Positions 7,891 through 16,732 of a stretch of DNA of 64,000 nt are shown piece by piece. Both the position numbers and the translations under genes were made by a program. Position 1 is the first letter of the stretch. Every line of letters starts with the position of its first letter. Origin of the DNA: JABDIY01 sp963751955 (lineage in GTDB: Bacteria; Actinomycetota; Acidimicrobiia; Acidimicrobiales; SZUA-35); contig CAVVWM010000003.1 in assembly GCA_963751955.1 (NCBI GenBank), positions 186,001-250,000 of the forward strand, in the 5' to 3' direction. Under the pieces are notes generated by a model. It had not been told where the DNA came from. It did not search any database and saw only the letters and a list, made by a program, of their open reading frames with translations.

Positions 7891-8778
7891 TCAGCGCGGC
7901 AGCTGATACCGACCATCCGGAGAGCGAACCACCAGACCGTCCGCAACCAGAGTCTGAGCTACCCGAACAGCCCTGTCATCGTCGGTCGGCCACCCCATGA
8001 CCGAGGCCAGGTCATCAGGCCCGATCGAAGCCTTGATCAGTGAACGAACCAACGCCGCACGGCCTTGGCGGTCCGACCCTTCGAATCGGCTCTGCGGTTT
8101 CGACACCGCGGCGGAACCGTGAGCCGGGTCGGGGTCTGGCCGCCCCGCAACGAACCATGTGCAATAGGAAGCGATGCTGCATTGTCGGCATCCGGGCACT
8201 TTCGAACAGACCAAAGCGCCAAACTCCATGATGGCCTGATTCCACGCCCACGGGTCTTCCCGGACCACGAGTTCGTCAGCAGCGCGTTGGACTTCAGCCG
8301 CAGTAAGCGATCGGCCTTCCCACCGAGCCAGCACACGGCCGATGTTGCTATCCACGACAGCCTCGGGCTGCTCGAAAGCGAAAGCTCTTACGGCCCGAGC
8401 TGTGTACGGGCCGATTCCGGGTAGCGCCATCAACGAGTCCAGCTCTTCAGGGACCTCTCCATCATGCGAAGCGACGATCTGAACCGCGGCGCGATGCAAG
8501 CTCACGGCTCGCCGGTTGTAGCCGAGCCCGCTCCAAGCGGTAATTACTTCGGCCGGTCCGGCGACGGCGAGAGCTTCAGGGTTTGGGAAGAGTTGCATGA
8601 AGCCCGGGAGACGCTCCAACACTCGCGCCACCTGGGTCTGTTGGAGCATCAACTCGCTCACAAGTATCAGCCAGGGGTCACGGGATCTTCTCCAGGGTAG
8701 GTCGCGACCGTTGGCGGAAAACCAGTCAAGCAGAAGCTCAGAACGATTGGTTTCTCCGCCTTGGCTACCCACGGGCAA
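7891..8778 (-). CDS. mutY: A/G-specific adenine glycosylase MutY
   Basis: 295 residues. The helix-hairpin-helix and active-site region is complete: LMLQQTQVARV, LMALPGIGPYTARAV and AVVDSNIGRVLAR, which includes the catalytic Asp. The four-cysteine iron-sulfur cluster is CSKVPGCRQCSIASYC. The C-terminal NUDIX-like domain that checks 8-oxoG in E. coli MutY is absent or very short; about 75 residues remain, resembling a small winged-helix segment. The enzyme removes A mispaired with 8-oxoG. The start is a TTG at 8778, or possibly a GTG at 8772. Confidence 0.9.
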   Translation of the reverse strand: MPVGSQGGETNRSELLLDWFSANGRDLPWRRSRDPWLILVSELMLQQTQVARVLERLPGFMQLFPNPEALAVAGPAEVITAWSGLGYNRRAVSLHRAAVQIVASHDGEVPEELDSLMALPGIGPYTARAVRAFAFEQPEAVVDSNIGRVLARWEGRSLTAAEVQRAADELVVREDPWAWNQAIMEFGALVCSKVPGCRQCSIASYCTWFVAGRPDPDPAHGSAAVSKPQSRFEGSDRQGRAALVRSLIKASIGPDDLASVMGWPTDDDRAVRVAQTLVADGLVVRSPDGRYQLPR

Positions 8779-8798
8779 TCAACCTACATTTAGCTTCC

Positions 8799-10419
8799 AT
8801 GTCCCCCGAACTCCTTACTCCCCCAAAGCCCCAGATGCAAGCAGCCGCGGCGGCGCTCGATGCCGCAGCAGCGGTCGTGAACTCTGCGGTCAACCGGCTG
8901 GCTACTCATGGCTCGGTTGACGACGACCAAGTGCTCGCCTACGACGCCGGACATGCCGCCGCCGCTTTGGAGACTGGTCGGTCGATGATCGACTACGGAG
9001 CAAAGGGAACTCTCGAAGGCCAGCTCACATGTGTATTCATCGCCGATGTAATTGCTGACCTGGGCGGCAAGATCTGGGGTCGGGAACGACTGTGGGGCGT
9101 CGATCCGACGGCTCTCGATTCGACCCGCGATTTCGTTGCAACCTGGCGCGATCCTGGGGTCCTGTCGGCACTCGCATACAACGACGGTCCCCGTCACCTC
9201 GATCCTGAATTCGAACTGGTTGAAGACACGTTCAAGCGATTCGCAGCCGAGCAAGTGGCACCCCGCGCCGAACACATCCATCGAGAAAACGCCGATATCC
9301 CCGAAGATTTGATCACGGGATTGGCCGAGATGGGATTGTTCGGCCTCAGCATCCCCGAAGAATATGGCGGTTTTGCCTCTGGCGGCGAGGGTGACTACTT
9401 CGGGATGATCATCGCCACCGAAGAACTGAGCAAGGCCTCACTGTGTGCGGCAGGTTCCTTGATCACTCGCCCGGAGATCCTGGCAAGGGCCATCGAGGCA
9501 GGTGGGACCGAGGAGCAGAAATCAACGTGGCTACCTCAGCTGGCCATGGGAGACAAGCTCAACTGCATTGCGGTGACCGAACCTGACTACGGCTCTGATG
9601 TCGCTGGAATCAAGGTTGGAGCAAAACAAGCCGCCGGACCCAACGGTGAACCCGGTTACAGCATCACGGGTGTCAAGACATGGTGCACGTTCGCCGCTCG
9701 CGCCGACGTGATGATGGTCTTGGCTCGTACGGAGGCCGACAAATCACTCGGCCACCGCGGCCTGTCGATTCTGATCGTTGAGAAAGATCGGGGTGACAGC
9801 CATGGTTTCGAGCTGAGCCAGGAAGGTGGCGGCAAAATGGAGGGCCGTCCGATCGACACCATCGGCTACCGCGGCATGCACTCATACGAGGTCGCCTTCG
9901 ACGAGTGGTGGGTGCCGGAAGAGAACCTCATCGGGATGGACGACGGGCGTGGCCGGGGCTTCTACTACCAAATGGCGGGCTTTGAGAACGGCCGTATCCA
10001 AACAGCGGCCCGAGCCGTTGGCGTGATGCAGGCCGCCTACGAGGCGGCCAAGGAGTACGCCGAAAATCGGGTGGTGTTCGGCCAACCAATCGCCGAGTAT
10101 CAGCTCACTCGGGCCAAGCTCACGCGGATGGCCGCAATAATCCAGGCCTCACGCCAGTTCAGCTATCAAGTCGGACGAATGATGGCCAAAGGTGAAGGCA
10201 AGATAGAAGCCAGCATGATCAAGGCGTTCGTGTGCAAGTCATCGGAGTGGGTGACTCGGGAAGCGATGCAGATCCATGGCGGAATGGGCTACGCCGAGGA
10301 ATACGACGTGAGCCGCCACTTCTTGGACGCGCGTGGTACTCAGCATCTTCGAAGGGGCCGACGAAATCCTCACGCTCAAAGTCATCGCCCGCTCCCTGGT
10401 CAAACAAGCCCAGAGCTGA
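8799..10419 (+). CDS. Acyl-CoA dehydrogenase with N-terminal extension, methylsuccinyl-CoA dehydrogenase-like; frameshift near the 3' end
   Basis: About 540 residues. An N-terminal helical extension of about 130 residues precedes an acyl-CoA dehydrogenase core with SIPEEYGGF, AVTEPDYGSDVAG, the NGxKTW-type VKTWCTFAARAD and the C-terminal QIHGGMGYAEEYDVSRHFLDAR. The long N-terminus and SLITRPEI-type pattern recall (2S)-methylsuccinyl-CoA dehydrogenase of the ethylmalonyl-CoA pathway, but no other gene of that pathway is here. The frame breaks near 10330-10336. Removing one G restores SIFEGADEILTLKVIARSL and a TGA at 10417-10419, so an assembly error is likely. It is divergent from mutY with a 20-bp gap. 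Confidence 0.85.
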
Positions 10420-10452
10420 CCCTTCGCCTGCAGCGTGCCCGCTGCAGGGGTA

Positions 10453-11607
10453 TTACAGCCCCAATTGCCGTCCGGCGAGATCCTTCATGATCTCTTCCGA
10501 GCCTCCGCCGATCGCCTGGACCCGCACCTCGCGGTACAGGCGCTCCACGAGGTCGCCGCGCAAGTAGCTGGCACCACCGAGAATCTGGGCTGCTTCCCGG
10601 GCGCAGAACTCGAAAGTGAGCGTGGCATCAACCTTGGCCTCGGCTATCTCGGTTACCGGGTCGTCGCCCTGGTTGAGACGCCAGCTAAGGACTTCTAGCC
10701 ATGCTTCGCACGCGTTGATCCGGCGGTCCATGTCGACCAGTTTGTGTCGAATCACCTGGTGATCGGCCAGTCGCTTGCCGAACGTGTGCCGCTCGCGGGC
10801 CCAATCAAGAGCGGCTTCGTAGCACAGCCGTGCGAATGTAATCGACTGAGTAGCGAGGTCGATTCTCTCGGCGTTGAAGTTGGTGACGATGTAGGTGAAG
10901 CCCGAGTTCTCCTCGCCCAAGAGGTTTTCGACAGGAACCCTCACGTCGTCGAAATACAGCGTTGCCGTGTCGGATGCGAGCCAGCCCATCTTGTCCAACT
11001 TGGTTCGAGAGAGCCCGTCGCTATCACCTGGAACGACAATCATCGAAATCCCTGCCGGGCCGTCTCCGCCCGTCCGAACCGCGGTCGTGATCCAGTCCGC
11101 TCGCATTCCAGACGTGATGAATGTCTTGGAGCCGTTGATCACGTAGTGATCACCGTCGCGCTTGGCTGAGGTATGGATCCTCGCAACGTCAGATCCGCCC
11201 GAAGGCTCAGTGATCGCCAATGCTCCGATGTGCTCCCCGGCCATGCACGGCGGGAGGACCTTCGACTTGAGTTCGTGACTGCCATACTTCTCGACCGGCG
11301 GCAGTCCGATGTAGTTACTCAGCATTCCGGCTACCACACCGCCAGAACCTGACCTCGACAGCTCCTGCATTATCACCATACGCATCAGGGCATCGCGCTG
11401 GCCGTGACCGCCATATTCGGCGCTGAAACCATCACCGAAGAGGTCGAGAGCACCGGCCTTCTTGTAAAGATTGCGCGGAAATTCACCGGCAATATCCCAT
11501 TCATGGGCGTTGGGCGTGATTTCGGCGCTCACAAAGGCGCTGACCGCTGCCCGGAAGGCAACGTGGTCTTGGTTGTAGAAGGGATTCGAAACCTGAGGAG
11601 ACGACAT
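10453..11607 (-). CDS. Acyl-CoA dehydrogenase
   Basis: 384 residues counted from an ATG at 11607 (another ATG is adjacent at 11610; longer frames reach into non-conserved sequence). The acyl-CoA dehydrogenase pattern is complete: GFSAEYGGHG, AITEPSGGSDVARI, INGSKTFITSGMRADW, the KMGWLASDTATLYFDDVRVP beta-domain and the C-terminal QILGGASYLRGDLVERLYREVR with IGGGSEEIMKDLA. The flavoprotein oxidises acyl-CoA to trans-2-enoyl-CoA; chain-length preference cannot be read from the sequence. It converges on the methylsuccinyl-CoA dehydrogenase-like gene, with 33 bp between the stops. Confidence 0.92.
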   Translation of the reverse strand: MSSPQVSNPFYNQDHVAFRAAVSAFVSAEITPNAHEWDIAGEFPRNLYKKAGALDLFGDGFSAEYGGHGQRDALMRMVIMQELSRSGSGGVVAGMLSNYIGLPPVEKYGSHELKSKVLPPCMAGEHIGALAITEPSGGSDVARIHTSAKRDGDHYVINGSKTFITSGMRADWITTAVRTGGDGPAGISMIVVPGDSDGLSRTKLDKMGWLASDTATLYFDDVRVPVENLLGEENSGFTYIVTNFNAERIDLATQSITFARLCYEAALDWARERHTFGKRLADHQVIRHKLVDMDRRINACEAWLEVLSWRLNQGDDPVTEIAEAKVDATLTFEFCAREAAQILGGASYLRGDLVERLYREVRVQAIGGGSEEIMKDLAGRQLGL

Positions 11608-11726
11608 CATCCCAGTGTTGCAGCTGAGCCGGAGGGGCCCACAACTCACCACGGAAGTGGATTTGGTCTGACTTTGTTGTCCCAGAAGTTCTGAGGAGCG
11701 CCAACATTGCGCTACCCTCGCCCGCC

Positions 11727-12209
11727 GTGGGTTACGCGCCCGAGGAGATGGTCCTCGACTCGATTCATGGGAAACCATATGCCGTTCGTGACTGGCTGAC
11801 GTCCTACCCGTTATTGCTGGTTTCGCTTGATCCCTATACCCATGAAAGCGCGTGGATTCTGGAAACAGCCGGCCGCTTCCTTGACCATTTCACCCCGGCC
11901 AACGTTCGAACGGCGTGGCTCTGCACCACCGATGCCGATGGTTGTCGACAGTTTCTCGGGCCATGGGCTGACAAGTTTCTCACGTTCGCAGACCAAGATC
12001 GTCAGGTGATCGAGTCCCTCGGCATTGAACGTCTCCCGAGCGTCACGGCGATTTATCCCGACTTGAGTTATGCGACTGCTTCGGGATGGGACCCGACCGC
12101 ATGGCGAGAGGTCACAGCTCATCTCGCCAAGGTCCTGAGCTGGAGCCGTCCCATGATCCCCCGTCCCGGTGATCCGCTCCCCTTCCAAGGCACTCCCGCT
12201 CGGGCCTAG
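11727..12209 (+). CDS. Hypothetical protein, possibly thioredoxin-fold
   Basis: 160 residues with a GTG start. The pattern of an early LLLVSLDPY strand, a long helix, an AWLCTTDADGCRQFL segment and a late cis-Pro-like ERLPSVTAIYP strand is compatible with a thioredoxin fold. There is no CxxC, so a redox role is unsupported. The C-terminal MIPRPGDPLPF resembles tails of some actinobacterial thioredoxin-fold hypotheticals. The gene is divergent from the acyl-CoA dehydrogenase gene, with a 120-bp gap. Confidence 0.6.
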   Translation: MGYAPEEMVLDSIHGKPYAVRDWLTSYPLLLVSLDPYTHESAWILETAGRFLDHFTPANVRTAWLCTTDADGCRQFLGPWADKFLTFADQDRQVIESLGIERLPSVTAIYPDLSYATASGWDPTAWREVTAHLAKVLSWSRPMIPRPGDPLPFQGTPARA

Positions 12210-12223
12210 CACCCATAACTTCA

Positions 12224-12248
12224 GCGCCTTCACAAGAATGTGAAGCGC
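12224..12248 (+). terminator. Hairpin terminator candidate
   Basis: CTTCACA-AGAA-TGTGAAG is a perfect 7-bp stem with a tetraloop, extended by GCG/CGC across one bulged C. It lies 15 bp after the stop of the thioredoxin-fold hypothetical. No U-tract follows. Confidence 0.45.
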
Positions 12249-12406
12249 ACAGGCCCAAGAACAAGACCCAAGGTCGCGCACACGAGGATGCGGCCGGTGC
12301 GCCGCCGCGGCACACCGACCGCACAACGGATGTTAGCGAGGCACGTAGTTGGTGTGTGCACCCGTGCTTGAATCAATAGATCAAGTTGGAGCTCAACTGC
12401 ATCGAG

Positions 12407-12583
12407 CTACAGCGGGCGAATGCTCCGTACATCGGCCGAGGCAAGGCGTACGACTCGGTCGGTGCATTGAATGCTGACTCCCCGTGGCCCTGCGGTCAGG
12501 ATGGTGCCGGTGATCACTCCGCTTCCTGTGTGGACTTGAGAGTTTCGACCGACGAGTCGAGTTGGGTCGACAGGGCTTCGCAT
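12407..12583 (-). CDS. Possible small protein (58 residues), SH3/Sm-like beta pattern
   Basis: A short frame starting at ATG 12583, preceded by an AAAGG ribosome-binding-like sequence 7-8 bp upstream. The product is MRSPVDPTRLVGRN..., then alternating strands (VHTGSGVITGTILTAG, GVSIQCTDRVVRLA, SADVRSIRP). The pattern of short beta strands resembles a small barrel, and codon use looks coding. No family is recognised. It is the only gene-like stretch between 12210 and 12967; the rest of that region holds hairpins, 16-bp repeats and no other supportable gene. Confidence 0.35.
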   Translation of the reverse strand: MRSPVDPTRLVGRNSQVHTGSGVITGTILTAGPRGVSIQCTDRVVRLASADVRSIRPL

Positions 12584-12720
12584 TTTCGTTACCTTTCGCA
12601 GCCGCGCTCCGTTGAGCGGTCGCATGGTCACATTACGGCAGGCCAGCGCTCGAATGTAGTCAAATGTGATATTCGACCTACGAAGTTGTCTCGAATGGCC
12701 TAGCCGCACTACGAACGCTA

Positions 12721-12758
12721 ATGCGCTCGGGACCGGCGGCGGTCGGTCCCGAGCGCAT
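12721..12758. terminator. Perfect 15-bp inverted repeat (stem-loop)
   Basis: ATGCGCTCGGGACCG (12721-12735) and its exact complement (12744-12758) flank an 8-nt loop. The stem is very stable. It lacks a T-tract on either side, so it could be a bidirectional terminator or a structured RNA element upstream of the small minus-strand frame. Confidence 0.5.
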
Positions 12759-12820
12759 CTCTGACCGCGCAGGCCAACTTCCCCGCAACCCAGGCAGTGC
12801 GACTTCCACATTTTTCGCTT

Positions 12821-12902
12821 TGCTTGTTAAACAACGTGCTTGTTGAACAACGTGCTTGTTGAACAACGTGCTTGTTGAACCATTGAGCTTGTTGAACCAT
12901 CG
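12821..12902. repeat. Five tandem 16-17 bp repeats, each with a TTGTTnAACAA pseudo-palindrome
   Basis: Units begin at 12821, 12837, 12853, 12869 and 12886. The middle units are identical (TGCTTGTTGAACAACG); the first reads TTGTTAAACAACG and the last two end AACCATTG and AACCATCG. Each identical unit contains TTGTTGAACAA, an inverted half-site pair around one base. The array ends 66 bp before the ATG of the CaiB/BaiF gene, where a regulator could bind. It could also be a simple minisatellite. Confidence 0.65.
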
Positions 12903-12967
12903 ACTATCAGAATGCGGTGTTGAGCATTTGGTTCCGAGGAAACTGTGGCGATAGGTTCCGCTTCACT

Positions 12968-14101
12968 ATGGGACCTCTCGATGGAATCACCGTTATCGAG
13001 TTGGCCGGTATTGGTCCGGGTCCCTTTGCCGCTGGACTTCTGTCAGACATGGGCGCCACCGTGATCCGCGTCGATCGCCCGCTCGGTTCACTGCCCGACG
13101 CTCCACCGGTCGACACACTGAATCGCGGACGCAAGTCCATTGCAGTCGACCTCAAGCATCCCGGTGGCCGAGAGGTTGTTCTGGCGTTGGTGCAAAAAGC
13201 TGATGCCCTGCTGGAGGGGTTTCGCCCCGGAGTTGCCGAGCGGCTCGGCGTGGGGCCCCAGGAGTGTCTGGAGGCCAATCCAGCTCTTGTATATGCCCGA
13301 ATGACGGGCTGGGGACAAGACGGGCCCTACGCGACGGTGGCAGGTCATGACATCAACTACATTTCGCTCTCGGGTGCCTTGGGGCTTCTGGGGCGCGCTG
13401 GTGAGGCACCCGTGCCACCCATCAACCTTGTCGGAGACTTTGGAGGTGGAGCGCTGTACTGCGCATTCGGGATCGTGTGTGGCATCCTCGAAGCCCGCAC
13501 CAGCGGTACGGGCCAAGTGGTAGATGTCTCGATGGTCGACGGCTCGGCGAGTCTCACCAACATGATGTGGGGTTTCAAGGCGATGGGGTTCTGGTCCGGT
13601 CAACGAGGCACCAACATGCTCGATACTGGCTCTCACTTCTACGACGTCTACCGCTGTGCCGACGGTGAGTACGTCAGTATTGGATCGATCGAACCGCAGT
13701 TCTACGCCGAGCTTCTACGACTCACGGGTCTGAGCGGCGACCCGGGGTTTTCGGCTCAGATGGATCGGAACACGTGGCCCCGTCTGAAAAAACGGCTGGC
13801 CGAGGTCTTCATAACCAAGTCTCGCCAGGAATGGTGTGAGGTCATGGAAGGGACCGACGTGTGCTTCGCACCGGTTCTCTCCCTGGACGAGGCTGCAGTC
13901 CATCCACACAATCTTGCAAGAAACACCTTCACCACGGTGGATGGCGTGACACAGCCGTCCCCCGCACCTCGATTCAGTCGAACGCCGGGAGCCATTCAGA
14001 GCCCCCCAGTGCATCCTGGTGCCCACACCGACGAGGTGCTCGAGATGATCGGTTTCGGTGATCGAGCGACCGAACTCCGTTCAGTTGGAGCTGTTGACTA
14101 G
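12968..14101 (+). CDS. CaiB/BaiF family CoA-transferase (alpha-methylacyl-CoA racemase-like)
   Basis: 377 residues from ATG 12968; a longer frame from 12917 adds non-conserved residues. It shows the class III CoA-transferase/racemase fold: GITVIELAGIGPGPFAAGLLSDMGATVIRVDR, then LNRGRKSIAVDLKHPGG, then ARMTGWGQDGPYATVAGHDINYISLSGALG, and a long C-terminal domain with VDVSMVDGSASL. The GHDINY motif and lack of the formyl-CoA transferase Asp pattern favour a 2-methylacyl-CoA racemase, which would epimerise branched acyl-CoA for beta-oxidation. Substrate not proven. Possible tandem operators lie just upstream. Confidence 0.88.
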   Translation: MGPLDGITVIELAGIGPGPFAAGLLSDMGATVIRVDRPLGSLPDAPPVDTLNRGRKSIAVDLKHPGGREVVLALVQKADALLEGFRPGVAERLGVGPQECLEANPALVYARMTGWGQDGPYATVAGHDINYISLSGALGLLGRAGEAPVPPINLVGDFGGGALYCAFGIVCGILEARTSGTGQVVDVSMVDGSASLTNMMWGFKAMGFWSGQRGTNMLDTGSHFYDVYRCADGEYVSIGSIEPQFYAELLRLTGLSGDPGFSAQMDRNTWPRLKKRLAEVFITKSRQEWCEVMEGTDVCFAPVLSLDEAAVHPHNLARNTFTTVDGVTQPSPAPRFSRTPGAIQSPPVHPGAHTDEVLEMIGFGDRATELRSVGAVD

Positions 14102-14124
14102 GGCTCTGCGGCAATCCTCCCGAC

Positions 14125-14340
14125 CTACTTTTGGGCTCCGAGAAGCAGGTGATGTTCCCCCAATCGCCCGGGATCGACGACCATCTCGTTCACAATGCTG
14201 TCACACCCCTGGGCAACGATGATCCCATGACCCCAGTGAACCTTCATCCCCTGACGGCCATTCAAGCCGTCACATTGACCCGTCTTGCGGCTGCGTTCGG
14301 CCCACTCAAGTTCGAGGATCGGGCACCATCGACAACATCG
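14125..14340 (-). pseudogene. Possible C-terminal remnant of a TAP-like alpha/beta hydrolase
   Basis: In the 358-bp convergent gap 14102-14459 the minus strand encodes about 70 residues ending in HWGHGIIVAQGCDSIVNEMV and DPGRLGEHHLL. The GHG...GC...I...V-DP pattern looks like the C-terminal end of TAP-like secreted alpha/beta hydrolases, where the His is catalytic. No nucleophile elbow or N-terminal part is present upstream, so this would be a decayed fragment. The similarity is short; nothing else is seen in this gap. Confidence 0.3.
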
Positions 14341-14459
14341 ACCCTGCACCAGACCTCCCGCCGAGCAGCGTGATGTTGTCCTGCTCGGATCGTTTTCTAT
14401 GGCAGGGTAAGTACCCAGCCCCGGTGAAACGATGACTGAGAAGCGATCCTGCGATGCAT

Positions 14460-15125
14460 CTAGGAACCGGTTGGCAGGGCGTCGCAACCTTCCAGTGCGG
14501 TGAAATAAAGGGTGAAAAAACGATCGGTCATGACACCGCTGTACAGAACGCCGAGGTCCTCCACGGCCATTGCCTCTACGACCGCATCTGCAACGCAGTC
14601 AGCGTCGCCATCCTCCACTCCTTGCTCGATCAGCTGGGGTCGGAGTTGATCGGCGACCTTGGTTCGGTCACCGCAGGCAAAGATCGCTTCGAACTGTCGG
14701 CGTTGGAAGCGCAACTCAAGGTCATCGGCGGCCAGAAGGTCGGTGAGCTCCCAGAAACCGAAGCGATCCTCTAGAGAACGAACCCCACAGCGGGCCACTT
14801 CGGGTGTGAGGTCGTTGGCGGCGGCAAAGGCCTCCACAATCTCGTCGTCCACCTGGTCTTGAAGATCACAGGCCCGAAGAGCGGCAAGCTGTCGGTCGGC
14901 GAACTGCTGCTGATCACCGGCGGAGTTGTCCGATTGATTGATCAGCGAAGCGAGATCCGCATCGGAGTAGGAGGTCTGAAGTTCTGCGATCACACACTGG
15001 GCATCAGCGTCGGTGAGTCCGGGACGAGCCTCTTGCAGGCTCGCTGTGAATTCCGCCGAGCCCGGGTCTGACCCACATGCGACTACAACCACAGCAAATA
15101 GGAGCAGGCGTCGGACGTGTCGCAT
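14460..15125 (-). CDS. Hypothetical exported lipoprotein
   Basis: 221 residues. The N-terminus is a short signal peptide ending in a lipobox-like VVVACG, so lipidation near residue 17 is likely. The mature part is acidic and helical, with about three repeats of a Cys-containing segment (DAQCVIAELQTSYSD, VARCGVRSLEDRFG, DADCVADAVVEAM) each followed by a second Cys further on. This suggests repeated disulfide-linked helical units. No family is recognised. It lies just downstream of the acyl-CoA ligase gene (16 bp gap) on the same strand. Confidence 0.65.
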   Translation of the reverse strand: MRHVRRLLLFAVVVVACGSDPGSAEFTASLQEARPGLTDADAQCVIAELQTSYSDADLASLINQSDNSAGDQQQFADRQLAALRACDLQDQVDDEIVEAFAAANDLTPEVARCGVRSLEDRFGFWELTDLLAADDLELRFQRRQFEAIFACGDRTKVADQLRPQLIEQGVEDGDADCVADAVVEAMAVEDLGVLYSGVMTDRFFTLYFTALEGCDALPTGS

Positions 15126-15141
15126 GCTCTCCGAGCGTAGG

Positions 15142-16677
15142 TCAGTTCACCATCTTGGCTTTGCCAGCCCAATACGGATCTCGGAGTTTGAACTTCTGGA
15201 GCTTGCCGGTTGCGGTTCGGGCCAACTGGTCACGCACCTCCACCGAAGTGGGGCACTTGTAGTGCGTCAGTCGCTCGCGGCAGTAACCGATCAGATCCGC
15301 CTCGCTCGTCGTTGCGCCCTGCACCAGCACCACCAGAGCCTTTACCGTCTCTCCCCATTTCTCGTGCGGGACGCCGATCACGGCAACCTCATCGACGTCA
15401 GGATGGGAGAACAGAACATCCTCGACCTCGATCGACGACACGTTCTCCCCGCCGGAAATGATGACATCCTTCTTGCGGTCGGTGATGACGTAGTAACCCT
15501 CGTCATCGCGGTATCCGCCGTCGCCGGTGTGAAACCAACCACCTGCCAAGGCTTCGTCGGTGGCGACCGGATTGTCCCAGTAGCTCTTCAGGATGTGGTT
15601 CCCGCGGCACAAGAATTCCCCGCTCGATGACACGTCCATGCTGATCCCTATCGATGGGACACCTTGACGGGACAGCTTGATCGCTCGATCGGTCGGCGAA
15701 AGTTCGTCCCACTCGGGACGGGATCGATTGATCGTGACGAGAGGCGCTGTCTCGGTGAGGCCGTAGATCTGGATGAACTCCCAGTCGAGTTCACTTTCGA
15801 TGCGCTCGATGATCGCCGTTGGCGGCGGCGCGCCCGCACAGACGATTCGGACGCGACCTGCGCCCGGAACCGGGCCCTGCCAGTCTCTGGCAGCATCCAG
15901 GACGGCTGTTGCTACCGCCGGAGCACCACACATCAGAGTGACGCCATGTTCTTCGACCCGGCGCAGAATCTCGACTCCATCGACCTTGCGGAGCACGACA
16001 TGGGGAACCCCCATTCCGGTAACGGTATACAGCATCCCCCAACCGTCGCAGTGAAACATCGGAAGGGTGTGGAGATACACGTCGCGGTCTGAGACCCCGA
16101 CGTGCCAGCCAAAGGTCACAGCGTTGGTCCACCTAGCCCGATGGGTTTGTTCGACCCCCTTGGGGCGTGCGGTTGTGCCGCTGGTGTAGTTGATGCTCGC
16201 TGTGGCGTCTTCGTCGGGTTCCCATCGAACGGGCGTCCCTTCCGCACCCAACCAGTCCGCATCGGACTCGGGGCCAAGGATCCATTTGCGCTCACACTCG
16301 ATGTCCCCGAGATCGTCTGCAAGCTCGGGGTCGATGAGCAGTGCCTCCGCTCCGCTGTGTTCAACAATGTATTCAACCTCGGAATGACTAAGGCGAAAAT
16401 TGATCGGGACGAACACCCGGCCGTTCCCGCTGACGCCATAGAACGATTCGAGAAGCCGAGCCGAATTATGGGACACCATGGCTACACGACCGCCGAAAGG
16501 GATCCCCATCCTGTCCATCGCTACGCCCATCTGGCGGCGAACGTCAGCCAACTCGGCATACGTGCGGGTAGGCCTCGGCTCGGCGACCTGATGTGGTTCG
16601 TCGATGATGGCGACACGGTCGGGATAGACAGTTGCGGCTCTGTCGAGGAAGTCGTTTATCGTCAGTGGAACCTTCAT
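15142..16677 (-). CDS. Acyl-CoA synthetase (AMP-dependent ligase, ANL superfamily)
   Basis: 511 residues from ATG 16677; the frame is open further upstream but the conserved protein begins at MKVPLTINDFLDRAA. ANL motifs are complete: the P-loop YTSGTTARPKG, IYGLTETAP, the hinge-region GGWFHTGDGGYRDDEGYY with TDRKKDVIISGGENVS, and the C-terminal catalytic Lys in GKLQKFKLRD. It activates a carboxylic acid to acyl-AMP and then acyl-CoA. Its overall layout is that of medium- or long-chain fatty acyl-CoA ligases. It is divergent from the thioredoxin/NHL gene with a 55-bp shared promoter region. Confidence 0.92.
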   Translation of the reverse strand: MKVPLTINDFLDRAATVYPDRVAIIDEPHQVAEPRPTRTYAELADVRRQMGVAMDRMGIPFGGRVAMVSHNSARLLESFYGVSGNGRVFVPINFRLSHSEVEYIVEHSGAEALLIDPELADDLGDIECERKWILGPESDADWLGAEGTPVRWEPDEDATASINYTSGTTARPKGVEQTHRARWTNAVTFGWHVGVSDRDVYLHTLPMFHCDGWGMLYTVTGMGVPHVVLRKVDGVEILRRVEEHGVTLMCGAPAVATAVLDAARDWQGPVPGAGRVRIVCAGAPPPTAIIERIESELDWEFIQIYGLTETAPLVTINRSRPEWDELSPTDRAIKLSRQGVPSIGISMDVSSSGEFLCRGNHILKSYWDNPVATDEALAGGWFHTGDGGYRDDEGYYVITDRKKDVIISGGENVSSIEVEDVLFSHPDVDEVAVIGVPHEKWGETVKALVVLVQGATTSEADLIGYCRERLTHYKCPTSVEVRDQLARTATGKLQKFKLRDPYWAGKAKMVN

Positions 16678-16732
16678 GGCACCGAAGGTAGTTGACCATT
16701 GACGACAATGGAAAAGCTGCCGATAGGTAGCT

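Noticed and set aside
12821..12902. CRISPR array
   Set aside because: Units are 16-17 bp head to tail with no spacers, and no cas gene is nearby.
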